Of a stretch of 64,000 bases of DNA, positions 47,518 to 62,500 are shown in pieces (the stretch's first letter is position 1; every line of letters starts with the position of its first letter). The stretch is taken from the NCBI GenBank assembly GCA_033064195.1, contig JARBJD010000030.1, forward strand, positions 124,001 through 188,000. Reading direction: 5' to 3'. The translations under genes were made by a program, and so were the position numbers. The DNA is from Blattamonas nauphoetae. Its lineage: Eukaryota > Preaxostyla > Oxymonadida. A model generated the notes under the pieces. It saw nothing but the letters and a program-made list of their open reading frames with translations. It was not told the origin of the DNA and ran no database searches.

Positions 47518-50500
47518 ATGAGCACTCCAACTCCATTTGAGAGTTATCGTGGTTATATTTCTCGATATTTTGAATTGGCTGTACGACTTTTTAGCGATTC
47601 TTTTTCATTTTTTTCTAATTCTGCTCTCTTTATGCTAAATTAAATTTATAGAGACAAGATGGATCTAGCAACACAGATAACTCTACTCAAATGGCCGTTG
47701 ATTCACCTGATGTTGAGATTGAAGACTTATTGAGAAAGATATCTTCGATCTTCAGCACCCTAAACGATCCACAAGATTTTGCTCCGTTTCTCGATACACT
47801 ATGCATTCATCTTTGCCCATTCTGCGAAAAATCACTTTCAGATGCCTCTCGAACTCTAATTCTTCCATTAGTCACCTGCATATTCTCACAACTGAACGCC
47901 CAAGTTGAATCGTTGGTTCAAGCAAATCCTTCTGACGAGCCATTTCCAAAAGGAAGTAAAAACATCACTCCTTGGGCTCTTTCTCTTATATCATCTAACT
48001 CAGGTCAAAAAGATCAATATATTGTCGCAGTTCGAACACTACAACAAATTCAAGCTCTACTATCCAATCATGCGCTATTTTTTCCATATACTCGTCATAT
48101 TCTCAATCAATCCTTCCTTATCAACCAAAATAATTCAGTAAAGTATTGGCTCACTCGCTCTGTCAATAGAACACAAGCAGGATTCATCATTTCCATGGAT
48201 AAATACCGCTCAACCTCTCCTGAAGTCATCATTAGGATGATTCATCTCTTCTCTCGTCTGATGTCACTCGATTCATCTTTTTCATCTGAAACGAACAACA
48301 CCCAGATCATCCATCTCCTCCTCATCATCGTCGGGAATATCGGGCTCATTCTGCTCGACCCTCTCTACTCGTCTGAAGAGCGCTCTTACGTCCCCACAGA
48401 TCCCACCATCTACAAACAACTCCAGTGGGCCCTCCATAATTGGGTTTCTCAACAAGCTCTTCCTGTCTTTCTCTCGTTCCTTGTTGCATCTATCCGATCA
48501 CTCTATCAACGATTCAACTTCCACTCCTCGGTCGCTCAGTCACACCTGAAATATGTCATCAATGATTCTGCCGAGAACGGGCATCCTGTCACTCGGAATG
48601 TTCGGACCCTTCTGAGGGACCTTGTTTTGTGCGAGCCGAGCGATGATGCTGCTGCTAACTCGCTGCCTCTGAGTCCACCTGATGCTGTCTTTGACGACCA
48701 AATGAAGATGCTTTTGACAACGATGATGGACATTCTGATTGATACTCTTCCGGATCTGACATTCTGTGCACAGCGCGGGATCAAAGAGCAGTTGTATCGC
48801 GATGAGGACAATTCCGAGAAGTACAAGACAACATTTGAGAGAATCCAGACACTCTTCAGGAAACTGCTGACACACTCTTCTCGCCTCGCATATCTCCATC
48901 GCCTCAAGCAGAACAAGCAGCGGTCAAGATCCAGCAAAGATGAAGAGACATTCAGCAGTCATATCGCAATCCATCGTCCGCAAGAACGATCACAACCTCT
49001 CTTTCGTAATCACATTCAAACGCTGATCGGCCTTGTCCACATTTCCATTCTCTACACCACCCACTTCTCGGACCAAAATTTCAACTTCACAAAATTGGCT
49101 GCAGGCATTAGATCATCTCTCATGAGCCATCCGACCATCCTCCATACCGTATCTGCCGTGTGCATGCCCTCCCTTCTGGAAGCAACGTCGGTGTGTGTGA
49201 TCGACTCATCAAAAACCTGGGCCAACATCAACACTGTGCAGAGAGAGCTCGACGAGTCTTCTCGTGTCGAACTGAGGATTCCTATCGTCAATTTTCCGAG
49301 GACAAGTCCTGGACTCAACTTTTTTCTGGCTCTTTTTCTGCCTAGTGATGCTCCACTCTCGATTGTTTTCGTGCAAAACATGATCCAATGTGCGATCCCA
49401 TTTCTCGCTTCCAAAGACGAAAAATCACGCGTTTGGGTGGGAGTTCTATTCCTCTTCAATGAACTGCTTTGTTCTGGTCACTCCAAACTGTTTGAACCAT
49501 TTCTCCGTGATTTGCTGGAATTGGTCACTCCCAATCTCGTCCATGATCGACGAGAAGTGAAATGGGTGGGTATCACGACTTTTGTCGTGAATCTGCTGTT
49601 CGTCCTCCACCGCAATGTTCGGATTGAGACAGTCACCTCAAAACGAGACGAACGGACATACTTCCATTCTTGGATGGAGCAGGACTTTGTCTGGAGAAAT
49701 GATTTTGATTCGCAATTTCGTTACAGCATCATCCATTCAGAAGAAGACATTTCCAACATGCTCCGCCTCGCCTCACTGATTCTCAGCCAACTCTCTCGCC
49801 TCACTCAGACAAGCTCCTCAATGATCCTCTTAGAACGAAACCTCCTCACGTGCCTCCTTCTCCTCCTTCCTGTCCCAAATTCGATCTTGATAAGACTGGT
49901 TGTCCATTATCTCTGGCCTATCTCATTCTCTCTTGCTCAATCATATGTTGTCTCGTCGAACAACACTCAACACCCAGCCAACGTCATGTATCACACACCA
50001 TCATTCATCCTCCTACAAAGGCCAATGGACCCAAAGTCACATCTCTCCACTCTCTTCCCAACGGCCACGCAAGTTGCTCATCTGTCGATTGTACTCAGCG
50101 GCGAGTATTTAAATCTCATCTTGACCTCTCTCCCCAGCACGGTTCTCAACTCCATCATCTCAACCTGCGATGCTGATCTCGTTCAGTCCGTTTTTATCAG
50201 ATCAAGGTCTAACATCAACTTCCTCACCCTTTTTGGGAAACTTGGCGAGATTGGCACAGCCCCGCAGACTGTTGTTCCTGAATTTCCTTCGATGATAACT
50301 CGTCTCTCGACTGACACCGTGTCGGGCTCTGAAACGTTATCCCTTTATCTCGTCATGGAATACACGAGATGCACTGATTCGATCAAACTTGACGAACAAC
50401 TCGATAGGCTGACTGATGCCTCTGCGAAACAGGTGGACGTGGGGGAGTTCAAGGGCATGGAGCCGTCATCACAGGGACCTCTCGCCGGCTCCGAAACTCT

Positions 50501-53500
50501 CCAAAGAGATTATGCTGATTCGTTAAATTCGGACCCACTGCTCACTCCGACCACTATCTCTACTCGAATTATTGGTGAAGAATCAGGATCTCGTCCGATG
50601 AGGATCTTGTTGCCAATTGGGGATGGAATCAAGACTGCTCAGTCCATTCTGGCTGGTCTGACGCAAGAGAATCTTCAACACGTCGAACGTGATCGAACAG
50701 TCGACACATTGTCGTCCGACAACATCGTGAGTGAGGCATGGAACTTCATTATGAACTGTCTGGCTGGATTCATGAACATCATGCCATCCAACAGTCAATC
50801 GACGATCACATGGATGCCGAATCAATCGGCGAAAGAATCGTCTCTCCACTCTTTTGTGCCTCTCGATCCGGATTATCACCCACTCTATCCCGAACCGCTC
50901 CCTCATTCAGAGGTGGCCCAGCTTCGTGCAACAGGCTCCAAGCAGTTGGTGGAGCTGTTCAACAATTCGATGGATCGATATGTTGAGGAGTTTGCCTTTC
51001 GCAATTACGTTCACCAACAAACGGAACCATTCCCGCAGCCGACCTCGTTATCTGCCCCTCCGCATCTCATTCCCACTCTCCTGCCGACTTTCAACAAGTC
51101 AGCTGACATGTACGAGAAAGAACGTGCTGCTTTGAAAGAAGCTCTGGTGGCATACTTTCTCGCTTTCACCAATCCCATCGCAATGAAGAATGTCACAGAT
51201 GAACTCGCTTCTGTCCCAATCCACTTTGCTCTCCTCTGTGTGCATGCACCATTTCAGCCCATCTCTCCTCCAACATCAGAACGGATTCCATTCTACACTC
51301 ATCCAATTTTTATCCCGCAAGTGTGCACGGATCAGGTGCATTTCGACCGTCTTGTCTCATGCATCACCTCTCCCATCCAACCAGCAATCATCCGTCCTCA
51401 TCGTTCACTTGAAACCTTCGACCCATACGTGTTTGTTGACTCCTTCTTTGCCCTCGCCCCATTCTTCCCAGCGGACGGATTGGATGTTCCTTTTTCTGAT
51501 CTTCAAAGTTCACCAACTTCTTACATCCAACTCTTCAGAGTCTTTGTGCGAGTAATAATAGCAGTTCTTGAAGAAAACAACCATCCACCTCTGAACATGG
51601 ATGTCAAAGCATTCCAGAAAAAGCTTCTGAACCATGAATCGTGGTCTATCTTTCGACCATCACCAAACTATCGCATGTTGATCAACGACAAAGAAGATAT
51701 TCAATTAGACAGCAGTCGAACGATCAATCCATTTCCACATCCTCAACTGACAATTATTACAGGCTCACCCGACGACCGAAAGGAAATCCTCTCTGAAATG
51801 AGGTTGTCGAGAGAATTAACATTGCATTGCTCTTCTGTGCCCACGCCACAATCCATAGTCAACCCGTCTCAGATGATATCTGGGCAGATTCAGCCGTTTT
51901 GCACAATCGATGAGATCCATAAACGAGATTGGTCGCCCGCCATCACCAACATCCTTGACTACACTCTCCAGAAAACACTCGATTCTATCCGGTCACATGG
52001 CGAGCAGGACAGATATCACGGAATGTATGCTCTTGACGTCCTGATTGACTTGTATCCGTGGGAATATCTCCTCCTCCACGAGAAAAGAATCGTCGAGACA
52101 CTTCTTGAGTCCTTCGCACAATACGAGACGCTCCTCCCTCCGGAAATCACACTTTCGAACAGCCAGATCCCATCCCCGTTTTCGGAGACGTCTGATTTAA
52201 TTATTGATGAATGTGGTCTCCCTGATGTGTTCGAGTTGAACACCAATGTCCCAGCCCCATCAATTCTTCAGCCAATCACACTTGACCAACCACTCCATCA
52301 ACATCCGAAGCGGAAACTCCCACTTCCATTCATCCGCAGCGAATCCCACACAAACACGACTCTGATTACACTTCTACGGTCCATCGTCATCAGATGTCAT
52401 CCCGCACCACTCTTTCCAACAACATTCACAATCTCACTCGAACAATGTCATGTTCCGGAGTCTTTAGGTACAGTCATTGGGTGTGGTCATCTCCCGCACC
52501 TCTTGTCCCTCATTTCTATCACAGAAACAATCATCAGTTATCTTCACTCAGAACAGAAAGCGACAAGACAAGCTGCTCTATCAGTTCTGAATCTCCTCTC
52601 GTCCCTCTGGGTGACGAGTGTGGAACGAGTTCTGAAGTTGGAAGACCCTAACCGCGCTCCGGTAACTAAAGATCTTCGTCGGAAAGGAATGACGGCTTTG
52701 TTTTCGCTGCCATCTCTCAACACTCTCCGACAGGCACTCCACCTCTCTGGAGAACAACTGACGCACAATGATGAAGACACGCAACCACAATGCCTCTCTG
52801 ATATCTACTTTGATCACATCTTTACACCGATCAACGAACACACATCGCTAAAAGTCTGCTTTGCAAGATTGTTCAATTTTGGGTTCATGCTCAAAGCAAC
52901 CAATATTGTTCTCTCATCCGAGCATATCTCCGCTATCCTCGACTTCCTATCGCAAATCATGATCCGATTTGGGCAGACTGTCTCTGGGAAACAACTCTTC
53001 CGATGCATCTCGATTGATTGCGATCTGAAACAACTCCAATCAAATCCTGAACTCAAAGCTGTCTTTGACTCTCCATTCTCTGAAGCTGATGTTGATAAAC
53101 AGTTGCAACAAGCTGTCGTCACACTCTACAAACAAGATTTGATTGAATATCTGCGTATTATCATTACTCTCCTCAAAAAACTGTTTAAACATCCAGCCAT
53201 CACTGAAGATCAACTCGTTCATCTTCTCACGCTTTCGTGTCCTTTCATCTCCATCGCAAAGGGGATCCCAGTCCTCTTTGAACCCTCAACTGATTTCAGC
53301 ATCGAGGCTCTCACGTCTGTTGGTTTGAAACTCCTGTCCAAAATTGCATCAATCAAGATCCCCCCAGCCTTCCACACTTTTCTGCATGATACTGCCCGTG
53401 AAATTCTTGTGGCTTACATGAAACCATCTCTTCCAACCGAGGCCATTGCGGCACTTCCTCGATCGTTGTTTTTCCTCTCCCGAACGCACATGATCCAACT

Positions 53501-56500
53501 GGCACTCAAAGAGAAGTTAATCCAAATTACAGACAAAATGCAAGTTCATCTGTTCAACAGCTTTGTCGTGGGATTGAGACTGGGAAATATGGATTTTGTA
53601 GCTTGCATCTTGAATCTCTTCTCGTTGATTCCCACACCCAACCAAACAGTTGTTCGTTCAATTGCTTCTCATCTGAGGGATTTGTTCGTTCAAGTTCCTC
53701 TCCTTTTTATCGATACCCCTCTTTTCACTGTCCTGGATGATCAGAACGGTGCCGTGGAAGAGCAATCGGCCATTATCCAGAAGAATCAGAGCGAACTGGA
53801 TCCATTAGGACATGTTCCGACGCATATGTTCATCAAGCAATTCGACAAGCCATCGACATTGTCACCTTCACCATTCACGGACCATTTCTCCATCCCCATC
53901 TTTTCACAAACATTCTTACCTTTACAGATTGCGTCAGAATTCATCCCAAATATCTTTGTTCGGTCATCCTTTGTTGCTTCTGTCGTCCATTTTTCAAACA
54001 CGCACTCGGAACTCCTTGCTGAACTATTTTCCGATCAAAGAGAATCTCAGGAAGTAAATGCTCTCCTCATACAACTCATCCAACATCCTGATGCCTCGAA
54101 ACTTCGAACATCAATCATCAAAATGATAACAGATGATTATCTCAACCCAGCTCTCCCCACTGATCAGGAATGTGACCCAAACGTCTTCGTAGATACTTTG
54201 ATAAAACTCGCGACAACAACTGAACGTCATCAGAAGGCCTCGTACATCAACCATTCACGAGTCGTTAGATCCAAGTCGCATCTTGTGAAGATAACCACTG
54301 AAGAAGAGGTCCCCTCTCAATCACCTGACGTCTTTTCACAAACCTCTCAACCTCCAACACAACTTGCCGTTGAACCGTCCACAACTCCTGAACCAGAAGA
54401 ACCAACCGAGCCGTTTGTTGAACCACCAACGAGAGGGCGGGGGAGGGGTCGGCGCGGTCGTTTTGGGTCAGATAGTCGAATGTCATCTCAACGAAAAACT
54501 TTGACTGATCAGCCAAAAGACGGCAGCTCCACGTTATCGCAAGACCAAATGGGAACTGTCTCAAAGTTCTTGAAGTTGAAAGATTCGTTCGTGTTGCCGC
54601 TTCAACATCGAAAATGGTCTCCGAGCAGCAGTAGCCAACTTGACTTCTCCACTCTCTGCATTGACATCATCGTGTCATCGGCCGTGCCTCTCGACTCGCC
54701 TTTCCTCTCCACAATCACTCACACCGACCTCCTCGCTTCTTCTCCTCCAGATATCCACGCTGGATTTCTTTCGAAGGCCGGTCTCATTCTGAAACTCTTT
54801 ATCTCATCGCCACAAGAAGTCGTTCGTTCAACAACTCTCATCAAATGCATTAACTCCCTCTTCGCCACCTTCTCCGATCTCTACCACCACTCCCCGTTCT
54901 ATCTGATCTCCGCACTCTCTCCTTCTGTCATCTCCGTCCTGATGCAACTTCCTGCTGTATTGATGCACTTTCTCCGAGCATTGAATTCAGATGATTTGGT
55001 CATGGACGAAGAAATGAACCAACCAATTGTCGGGGCATTTCAAAGTCTGGCCTCTCTCCTCAATCTCCATTCGGAAATCAACTTCTCTGACATTGCTCAG
55101 TTCCTCCTTTATGAAGTTCCCGTGACATTCAAAACAGCTTTTAGAATTCGAATTCTGAAGCTTCTTTTCCCGCAGCTCAGCCGTCCAGATGCAACACGCA
55201 CCCTTCCCCTCCTCAAATTTGTTACAATTCCAATTGCATCCACAATGGCCGAGCAGAAAATGAAACGCATCTTCAGTGGGAAGGAGCTCTCACTGATTCA
55301 AGAAGTCATAGCCATTCCTTCAGATTCTCGAGAATCACAGCCAACTTCTTTGATTGCTCGATATCATGACAACTTCATTCTCCGCTCCAGCAAGTTCATC
55401 TTTCAATACGAAGCTGGAGATGTCACGGAAAGGGATCAGATGGGATCAATCTATCAGACGCTCTTCCTGAACATTCCGATCAGAGAAGCCGTCTTCTCTT
55501 TCTTTTCGTACATTGTCCGCATTTTCCCGTCGATCGCGGAACCAACCTCATCTCTGCTTCATCTAATCAAGAAGAACATCTCAAGGCATCCATCATTCGC
55601 AGGGTACCAGGTGATCCTCTCCGAGTCCATTGCGCTCGGATCCCATCATTCAGATTTCCTTTCGAGTCTGGAGACTTTGATTCAGTCAGAACCTCCGAAG
55701 CATCTCCTTCAGCAGTATCTCTGTGTACTTCCTTTTTCCCCGTCTCTGGCTCGGCAACATCTAGACGATCTCCGTCGCAATTGTCTTGCCACCCATCCCA
55801 GTGACACCATATTTGAGTATGTCAGCCAGATCCAAATCGAGAACTATAAGTATCCAAGTCTCTGCTCGTCGGCGGTTCTCATGTACGCCATATCACATTT
55901 CAACTATTCCATCAGCAACATTCCCTCGGAGGGTGAGGAGCTAAAACCAGATTATGAATGCAGTTGGATCGGCAATATGAACACTCTCATCGATTTACTC
56001 ACAGCTAGCAATTCATCCGATTCAATCGAAATTTTCACTGCCGCATTCCCACAACCTCAACTCCTCCTTCTGGAGCCAACATTTTTTGATAAATGTCTCG
56101 CTCTTCTGGACCAGAACAATCAGTTCAATTCTACTGATACCAAAGACACAAAAGACCATCTCGTCTCAATGCGACTCTGTCTGATCCAGCTCCTTCTGAG
56201 TGCAATCAAACAGTTGGACACACGATTTAATTCACTGAACGTTCCACCAGAATGGAATCTCTTGAAAAGTGACTCAGTAACTTCAGGTAAGATAGCAAAA
56301 CCTCTCGAGAATCACTTCAAACTTGCCCGAAAAGCTTTTGTTGAGACAGCTGAATCCAGCAACCGTCAAATTCACAAACTTATTCAACACTTCATCCAAA
56401 CACTGAAACTCTTCAACGAAATAGATCCCCCTTCTCGCACTCAAGCAGTCATGTATCAAAATGAAGTGATCAAGCAGATTGGAAGTGACATCTTTTTCTC

Positions 56501-59500
56501 AACTTATAAGTACACACCCTATCTCTATCAATTCGATGCGACACATCGCGAGTTTACAGGGAACACCCAGACACTTGTCCTCTCATTTGTCTCGTCCTCC
56601 ATCCAAAGACTGGTTGAAGAGTATACAAAGTCAACGGAGAATGTGGACTTCTCCGTGAGTCACCTTTCACATCTCTTTGATTCATTCAGGCGAACTCTCG
56701 ACGTGAATATTCCAAATGATGACATGTCTGACAACATTTGGAAAGCCACAACGTCCATGATGAAGCAAATTGAAGTGAAACTCAGAGACTTTGTTGCGCT
56801 CAAGGAGAAACTGGTCGAATTAGCTAAAATCACAATTCACAATTCTCAAAATACGCTAATGAGCTCAGACTTTCCCATACAACGAAGACTCTATTTCGTC
56901 TGTTGGGTGGCATCACTTGACAGCTCGATATGGCCGGAGATGGACAGAGTCTATTCGGATGTCATCAGTACTGTTCTCTCGATCGACCAACCATTCGCAC
57001 ACGATATCGCAAAATACTACCTCGCAGCAACGATCAGAAGGCACAATCTCACGCCAGATCAGATGGACAAAGTGGCACGACAGGTCAGAATTCATATCAA
57101 AGACGGAGTGAAACTGCCGGACCCGAAGAGGCCTGATCTAAGACTTGACACTGACCCAACGTATCATCATCTCCTTCGCGTGATAGAGGTTCTTTCAGAA
57201 AGTTCGAGCACTTTTGAGAAGACACCAAAAGACAAGCTGTCGAGTGAAGCCGTAAAAGTTCAATTTGTCCGGTTGGAGCTTCTTTATGAGGCAAAGAAAA
57301 AAGAATATGTCTTCCTTTCACAAATGGGGAAACGATGCAATCTGAATTCATACAACAACGCTCTTTTCAAAGTCTATTCTGCGTATCTTCAAATGCCCTG
57401 CCCAGAAGATTTCGATAAGAGTTCAAGTGTGTCTGGAAACGATATCTTGGGCGAAGACACAGACCCTCTCACACTTCCCCACTTTGTGAAGCCCCTCCCA
57501 ATTAAAGCCTCGTCTGCCCAATTCTATCAGCAGACCATTGGGATGTACATTCAGACATTCTCAACAGGTGATATCCGAATGAGAATGAACGTCATTTCTC
57601 TTCTCCACAATTGCCTCCCTCAAGATTTGACAAAGCGAATCGAATTTTGCAACCTGGTCCTCGACTGGACCAGCGTCATGCCCTACCGTGGGATCACCTT
57701 GACAACGATCCTCCTGATGTCTCTCTTTTCGGAACCTCTCTCTCCAGACAATATCGTCAAACAACTCAGACAAACCCCAACCCCAATCAAATTTGCAGTT
57801 CACACACCCAGACTCGAAGGATGGTCTGATTTCATGGGGTCATCAGAACAACCATCGGCTCGCTCTAATCCTGTTTCGTCCCTCCTTTTCCAAGTTGATG
57901 AGCTCTTTCTTCAACAGCTCGCTCGCTCAACAAACCACACTTTTCTGATTTCAACACTGTACAGTCTCATGTTTGCCTCCGAGTCATTCTCGAATTCAGT
58001 TGTCATGAACTTCATCCCTGCCCTCTGGAATCATCTGTCCGATGATGAGCAATGGATTATCTCTTCTGGATTCGTCCGAATCCTCTCCACTGACGTGGAA
58101 ATGGATCCGATGCCACCAATCCTCTTTGGAAGTCATCTATCAGCCATCAATTCATCGCTGCGACTCGCATATCTCTGTCGTCTTCAGCCATACACGGCGA
58201 ACTCTCCTTTGTCAATGATTCGAGGAAAGCACGAACATTTCCCGATCCACACCCAACTCGAGAAAGACCTTCCATACTTAATCTGTCTTCCACCTCGCCG
58301 TGGTCTTTCTAGCCATCTTCCTTTCACCGTCCAATCTCCATTCTGGAATCTTGTCCCATTTGTCACTGACACCCACGTTGCCTATCATCCAGTGACACTC
58401 ACACATGAGATCTCGCCTGCAGTGATGATCACATCGTTCTCACTCGGAAACCTGCGATCTCGTCGCATTTTGATGCATCTTCTCCATCGTTTGAGAGGGT
58501 GGTTTCTGTCTCCCGTATCGATACCCGTTGATCAACTTGATCTTGAATCTCATTTCAACGATATATACAAACGACACCTAACGGTCAGCCGCGTTGGCGA
58601 CCAAAGAAACAATCCTGAAGAGAATGTTCCTTCTCTCATTGATTCATTTGACACAATCTTGAAATTGACAGCAGGCCTGATTCAGGAGATTCCACAGGAA
58701 GAGAAACAGTCACCTCTTCCAATCGCCCGTCACACACCAACACATCTCTCCACCCATCTCAACACAATTCGAGAAATATCATCCCATCAGACGACACAAA
58801 AACCTTCGTCTGACAACGTGAACACCATTCCTGTTGTGTCTAAAACGTGGATCTCTCCACTGTATCCGTACGCTCTTCCCCAACCACTCTGGTCAACTGC
58901 CCAAAACGAAGCAAGGCAAATCTTCCATCAATTCTCATCAGAACAAGCTTTGCAGAGTAATCATTCATTATTTTCGGTGTATTTCCCCACCAAAAATCCG
59001 AACCCAGATAAAAAGGGGGAAACCGGGATACTTTCAGGAGCAGAACTCATGAGAAGTCTCGTCTCCATTGAGAAGCAACTCAAAGTGATGAACCTGCCAA
59101 AACTGGAGCCCATTAAACCCCGAAAACCAGCTTCGTATGCAACCCCACCACACTCACAGACTGTCCCTGTTGTGCCATCGCCTCCAGCCCTCCTTATCCC
59201 AGCTCCAATCGTCATTCGCGCCGCAAACGAGCTCTTCCTCCAGGAAGCCGTCATTGCATATCTCCAACTTTCAATCTCAGAAATACAAGCCAATGAACGA
59301 ACCTTCAGGCGAGGAGGAGAGACAAGGGTTCCTATCTCCAGCCATCATCTCTCAGATGCACACTATTCACAGACCCACCTGACCAAAAGCGGGATGCGCA
59401 TTCCGATTGTGATGAAATCAGGGTTCGAGAGACGGATCGACCAGTACAACTCAATTCATCAAGGCATTCATGAAAAGAATGACCCAGTCGACATCAACAG

Positions 59501-62500
59501 CCTATTCGATCTTTCCGACGAGCAAATTTGGGGTCCAGATGGCAAAAAGCCGGACCTTCGATGCGATTTGGATTGTTTGGATGGAGACGAATGGTTTGAT
59601 GGCGAAATGGACGATTTGTCGGACGAAGAAGCTGATTTTGTCTTCGATCTTGCATCATCGACAAGCACTCTTCTCTTCACAGATTCAACTGTGAACAACA
59701 AACCCGTTGAATCACCATCCAAAATAGAGGACAGTCCCAACCATGCTGTCCGGCCGTGTGACACACACTTCTCACTTGATCTCACTCTCGACACACATCG
59801 TCCCTCGAACATAGAGGTATCTCGACTGAAAGCTGAACCAATCCTGTTCCAATCCCTTCTCTATCCACGGACAACAAACCTCACCATAAAGCCGAATATG
59901 GCGATTCATGAAATCAGAGTCAAGCAGTTTCATCCACCGGAGCCCTTCTCTCTGATGGGAGCATCGTACAAGACTAATCAGGATCTTCTCTCAGAAGTTT
60001 ATAGCATGACAAACAACATTGGTCTCCTACTCGCCCACTTCCGAAGCCATCCCACCCTTCCCTCTCATTCTCGCTTGGTGTCGTTTATCTCTCATGGATA
60101 TCATCGGCAATACGTTCAAGAATTCGCGATTCATCATCATGCTTCTCTCCCGCCAGAATTTACTCGAGAGCAATATGATCTGGTCACCCACAACCCAACA
60201 CGTCTCCCAAAAACGCTCCAACCACCGATAAGCGAAGGCGAATTCTACGATCTGGATTACGTCCCGACAATCGAAGAGCGTCTGTCGTATCCGTTCACGC
60301 CAGCCACACCAGAAATTAAGAATGTGATGAGAGAAATGGCATCAGGTCCAGATGTTGGGATCAGTCTGCCACCGAACCTGGGCCCGACAATTGGGGGATC
60401 AGACATTTATGGGGGAGCACTGAAATTGCTGGACCCAGCATACATCCCAGTCATTCCCACCCCATCAGAATATCGTGTGCTGGAAATGATGAATACATTT
60501 GCGACGAAACACACGATGGAATATTCATCCCTTCACGACACACTGCACTTCATTCTGAGAGTTGGGCCAGAGCAGCCTACGCTCCAAACATTCACAGAAT
60601 TATCGTGGAAACTTGGTCCGAGCCAATACATCCAAACACAGCGTTTTCTGCGTTCGATTGTTGATGACCCGAGTCGAATTTGTTACGGTCCGAAATACCT
60701 GCACTCGTCAGTGTTCAGTCGACTTCTTGTTCTGGTCAACCAAGAGGTACCAGAGAGCACACGTGTGGATGCCCTGAATTCGATGAAAGAGCTCGCTAAA
60801 ACGAATGGACGGTGGCTTCAGCACACGTTCTCTCTGGGATCGTCCCTTTCTTACAGTGATTTGACGATGTATGCATCTCGTTACATCGATCTGATGGAGT
60901 TTATTGAATTCAGCGAAGAGGCGAACCAACTTCAACCTCGGAACGTGAAGGTAGATCGGGTTCATGGATTGGTTGAAGAGAAGTTCAATCGATTGGTGCA
61001 CTCATTCCTTCTGCGTCCTCTCGGGTTCACAAGTCAGTCGACGGCATGGACAGACAGTGTTCTATTTCGAGCGTATCTGCTTGACAGTTGTCTCCTTGTT
61101 GATCTTCCTCCTGATCTTCGATACAAAGCAATCAGTCCCCTGTTCTCTCAAACAGCCATGTTCCTGAAAAAATATGGTCACAACCAGGATTCTGTCACTC
61201 CCTCGATTGCTCTTGGTTCTTTACCGTCTTACTTCGTGGGATCGAGATTCCAACCAACACCAGTTGACAACGCTCGGCTTCCCGTGATCCCTCCACTCGA
61301 CCAACGATATATTCCGTCGGTGACTGCTGAACAACACGCAGCGACGTTCAGCGAATACGACAAGTTGATGCTGATCGACATTTACAGGCACCGATCCAAC
61401 TTCAGTGCTGCTATTGATACGATCAGACCACGAAAGATCGGACCACGTGTCAACAGACCACCGATTGCTGTATCGGACCGGTTCGTCTCTCATTTTTCTC
61501 TGCCTGAAGAGGAGCCAGCACTTGGTGCTTCCATTAATACCATTCACACAATCCGGGAGCCGAACAATCATCTCGCGATCGGAGACAGATCAGCATTGTA
61601 TGTCTCGCTCGCACTTCGCGCTGCAACGATTGCATTGGCCTCGAATGATTCAGACAGTGATCGGCTCTGGGAGCAAGTTCATCTCCTCCTTGGCAACACA
61701 ACATTAGCACACGAAAGAGCCTTTCTTTCGTTGGAAAAGGATTCAACAGACTGGAAGAATTGGGAAATGCTTAGTCAGGTGTTGACGAAGGCCTTGTATG
61801 ACAAGTGGAATGATGAGTATGCCTCGGGATATGGTGGACGAAAACAAAACACATTGAATCTCTTCAGTTTCCCGCCATTTTCACTCGCTTATGCGCCAAA
61901 CGTGATTCTCTCGAAGTCCAACATGGAGGAAATCCCTGAAGAACTCAATGCTCTCAACCCGAATGACATTTTCATCGCAAATAATGTCTATGCAAACGAT
62001 GCGCTGTCGTCTCTGACATTGGCACTCTTTTCGGTTGTCCTTCTTCACCCATCCTCTGCACCAACATATCTCTCACAGTTTCTGATCAGCCTCCAGCGGC
62101 ATGTCGTGAACAACCGAAAAGTTGATGTGTCTCTCACAAATTCGATGAAGCGAGGGGGTTCACCAGGTGTTGTCCAGACAAATCAGAGGCGAATCACATC
62201 TTTCACCTGGATTCCACACCTCTTTTATCTGTTCAACCAACTCCCGACTATCTCACGAAATCTTTTGAAGGGTGTTCTCTTGGATGTCGTGGAGGACTTC
62301 CCAGAAACGACATTCTTTGCTCTGAGCTCATTCATATTCACACAAAAGGATTATCGAGTCGTTGATCATCAATTCTCGAAACTCATTCTAGCAGCCTCGA
62401 TCCCAAATGAAGGTGTTGATCGCTCGCTCTCACCCTCAGCAAGACTAGCACTCATACCAGCTGCTGGGATCCATCACTTCTACACCCTCAGCACAAGAAA

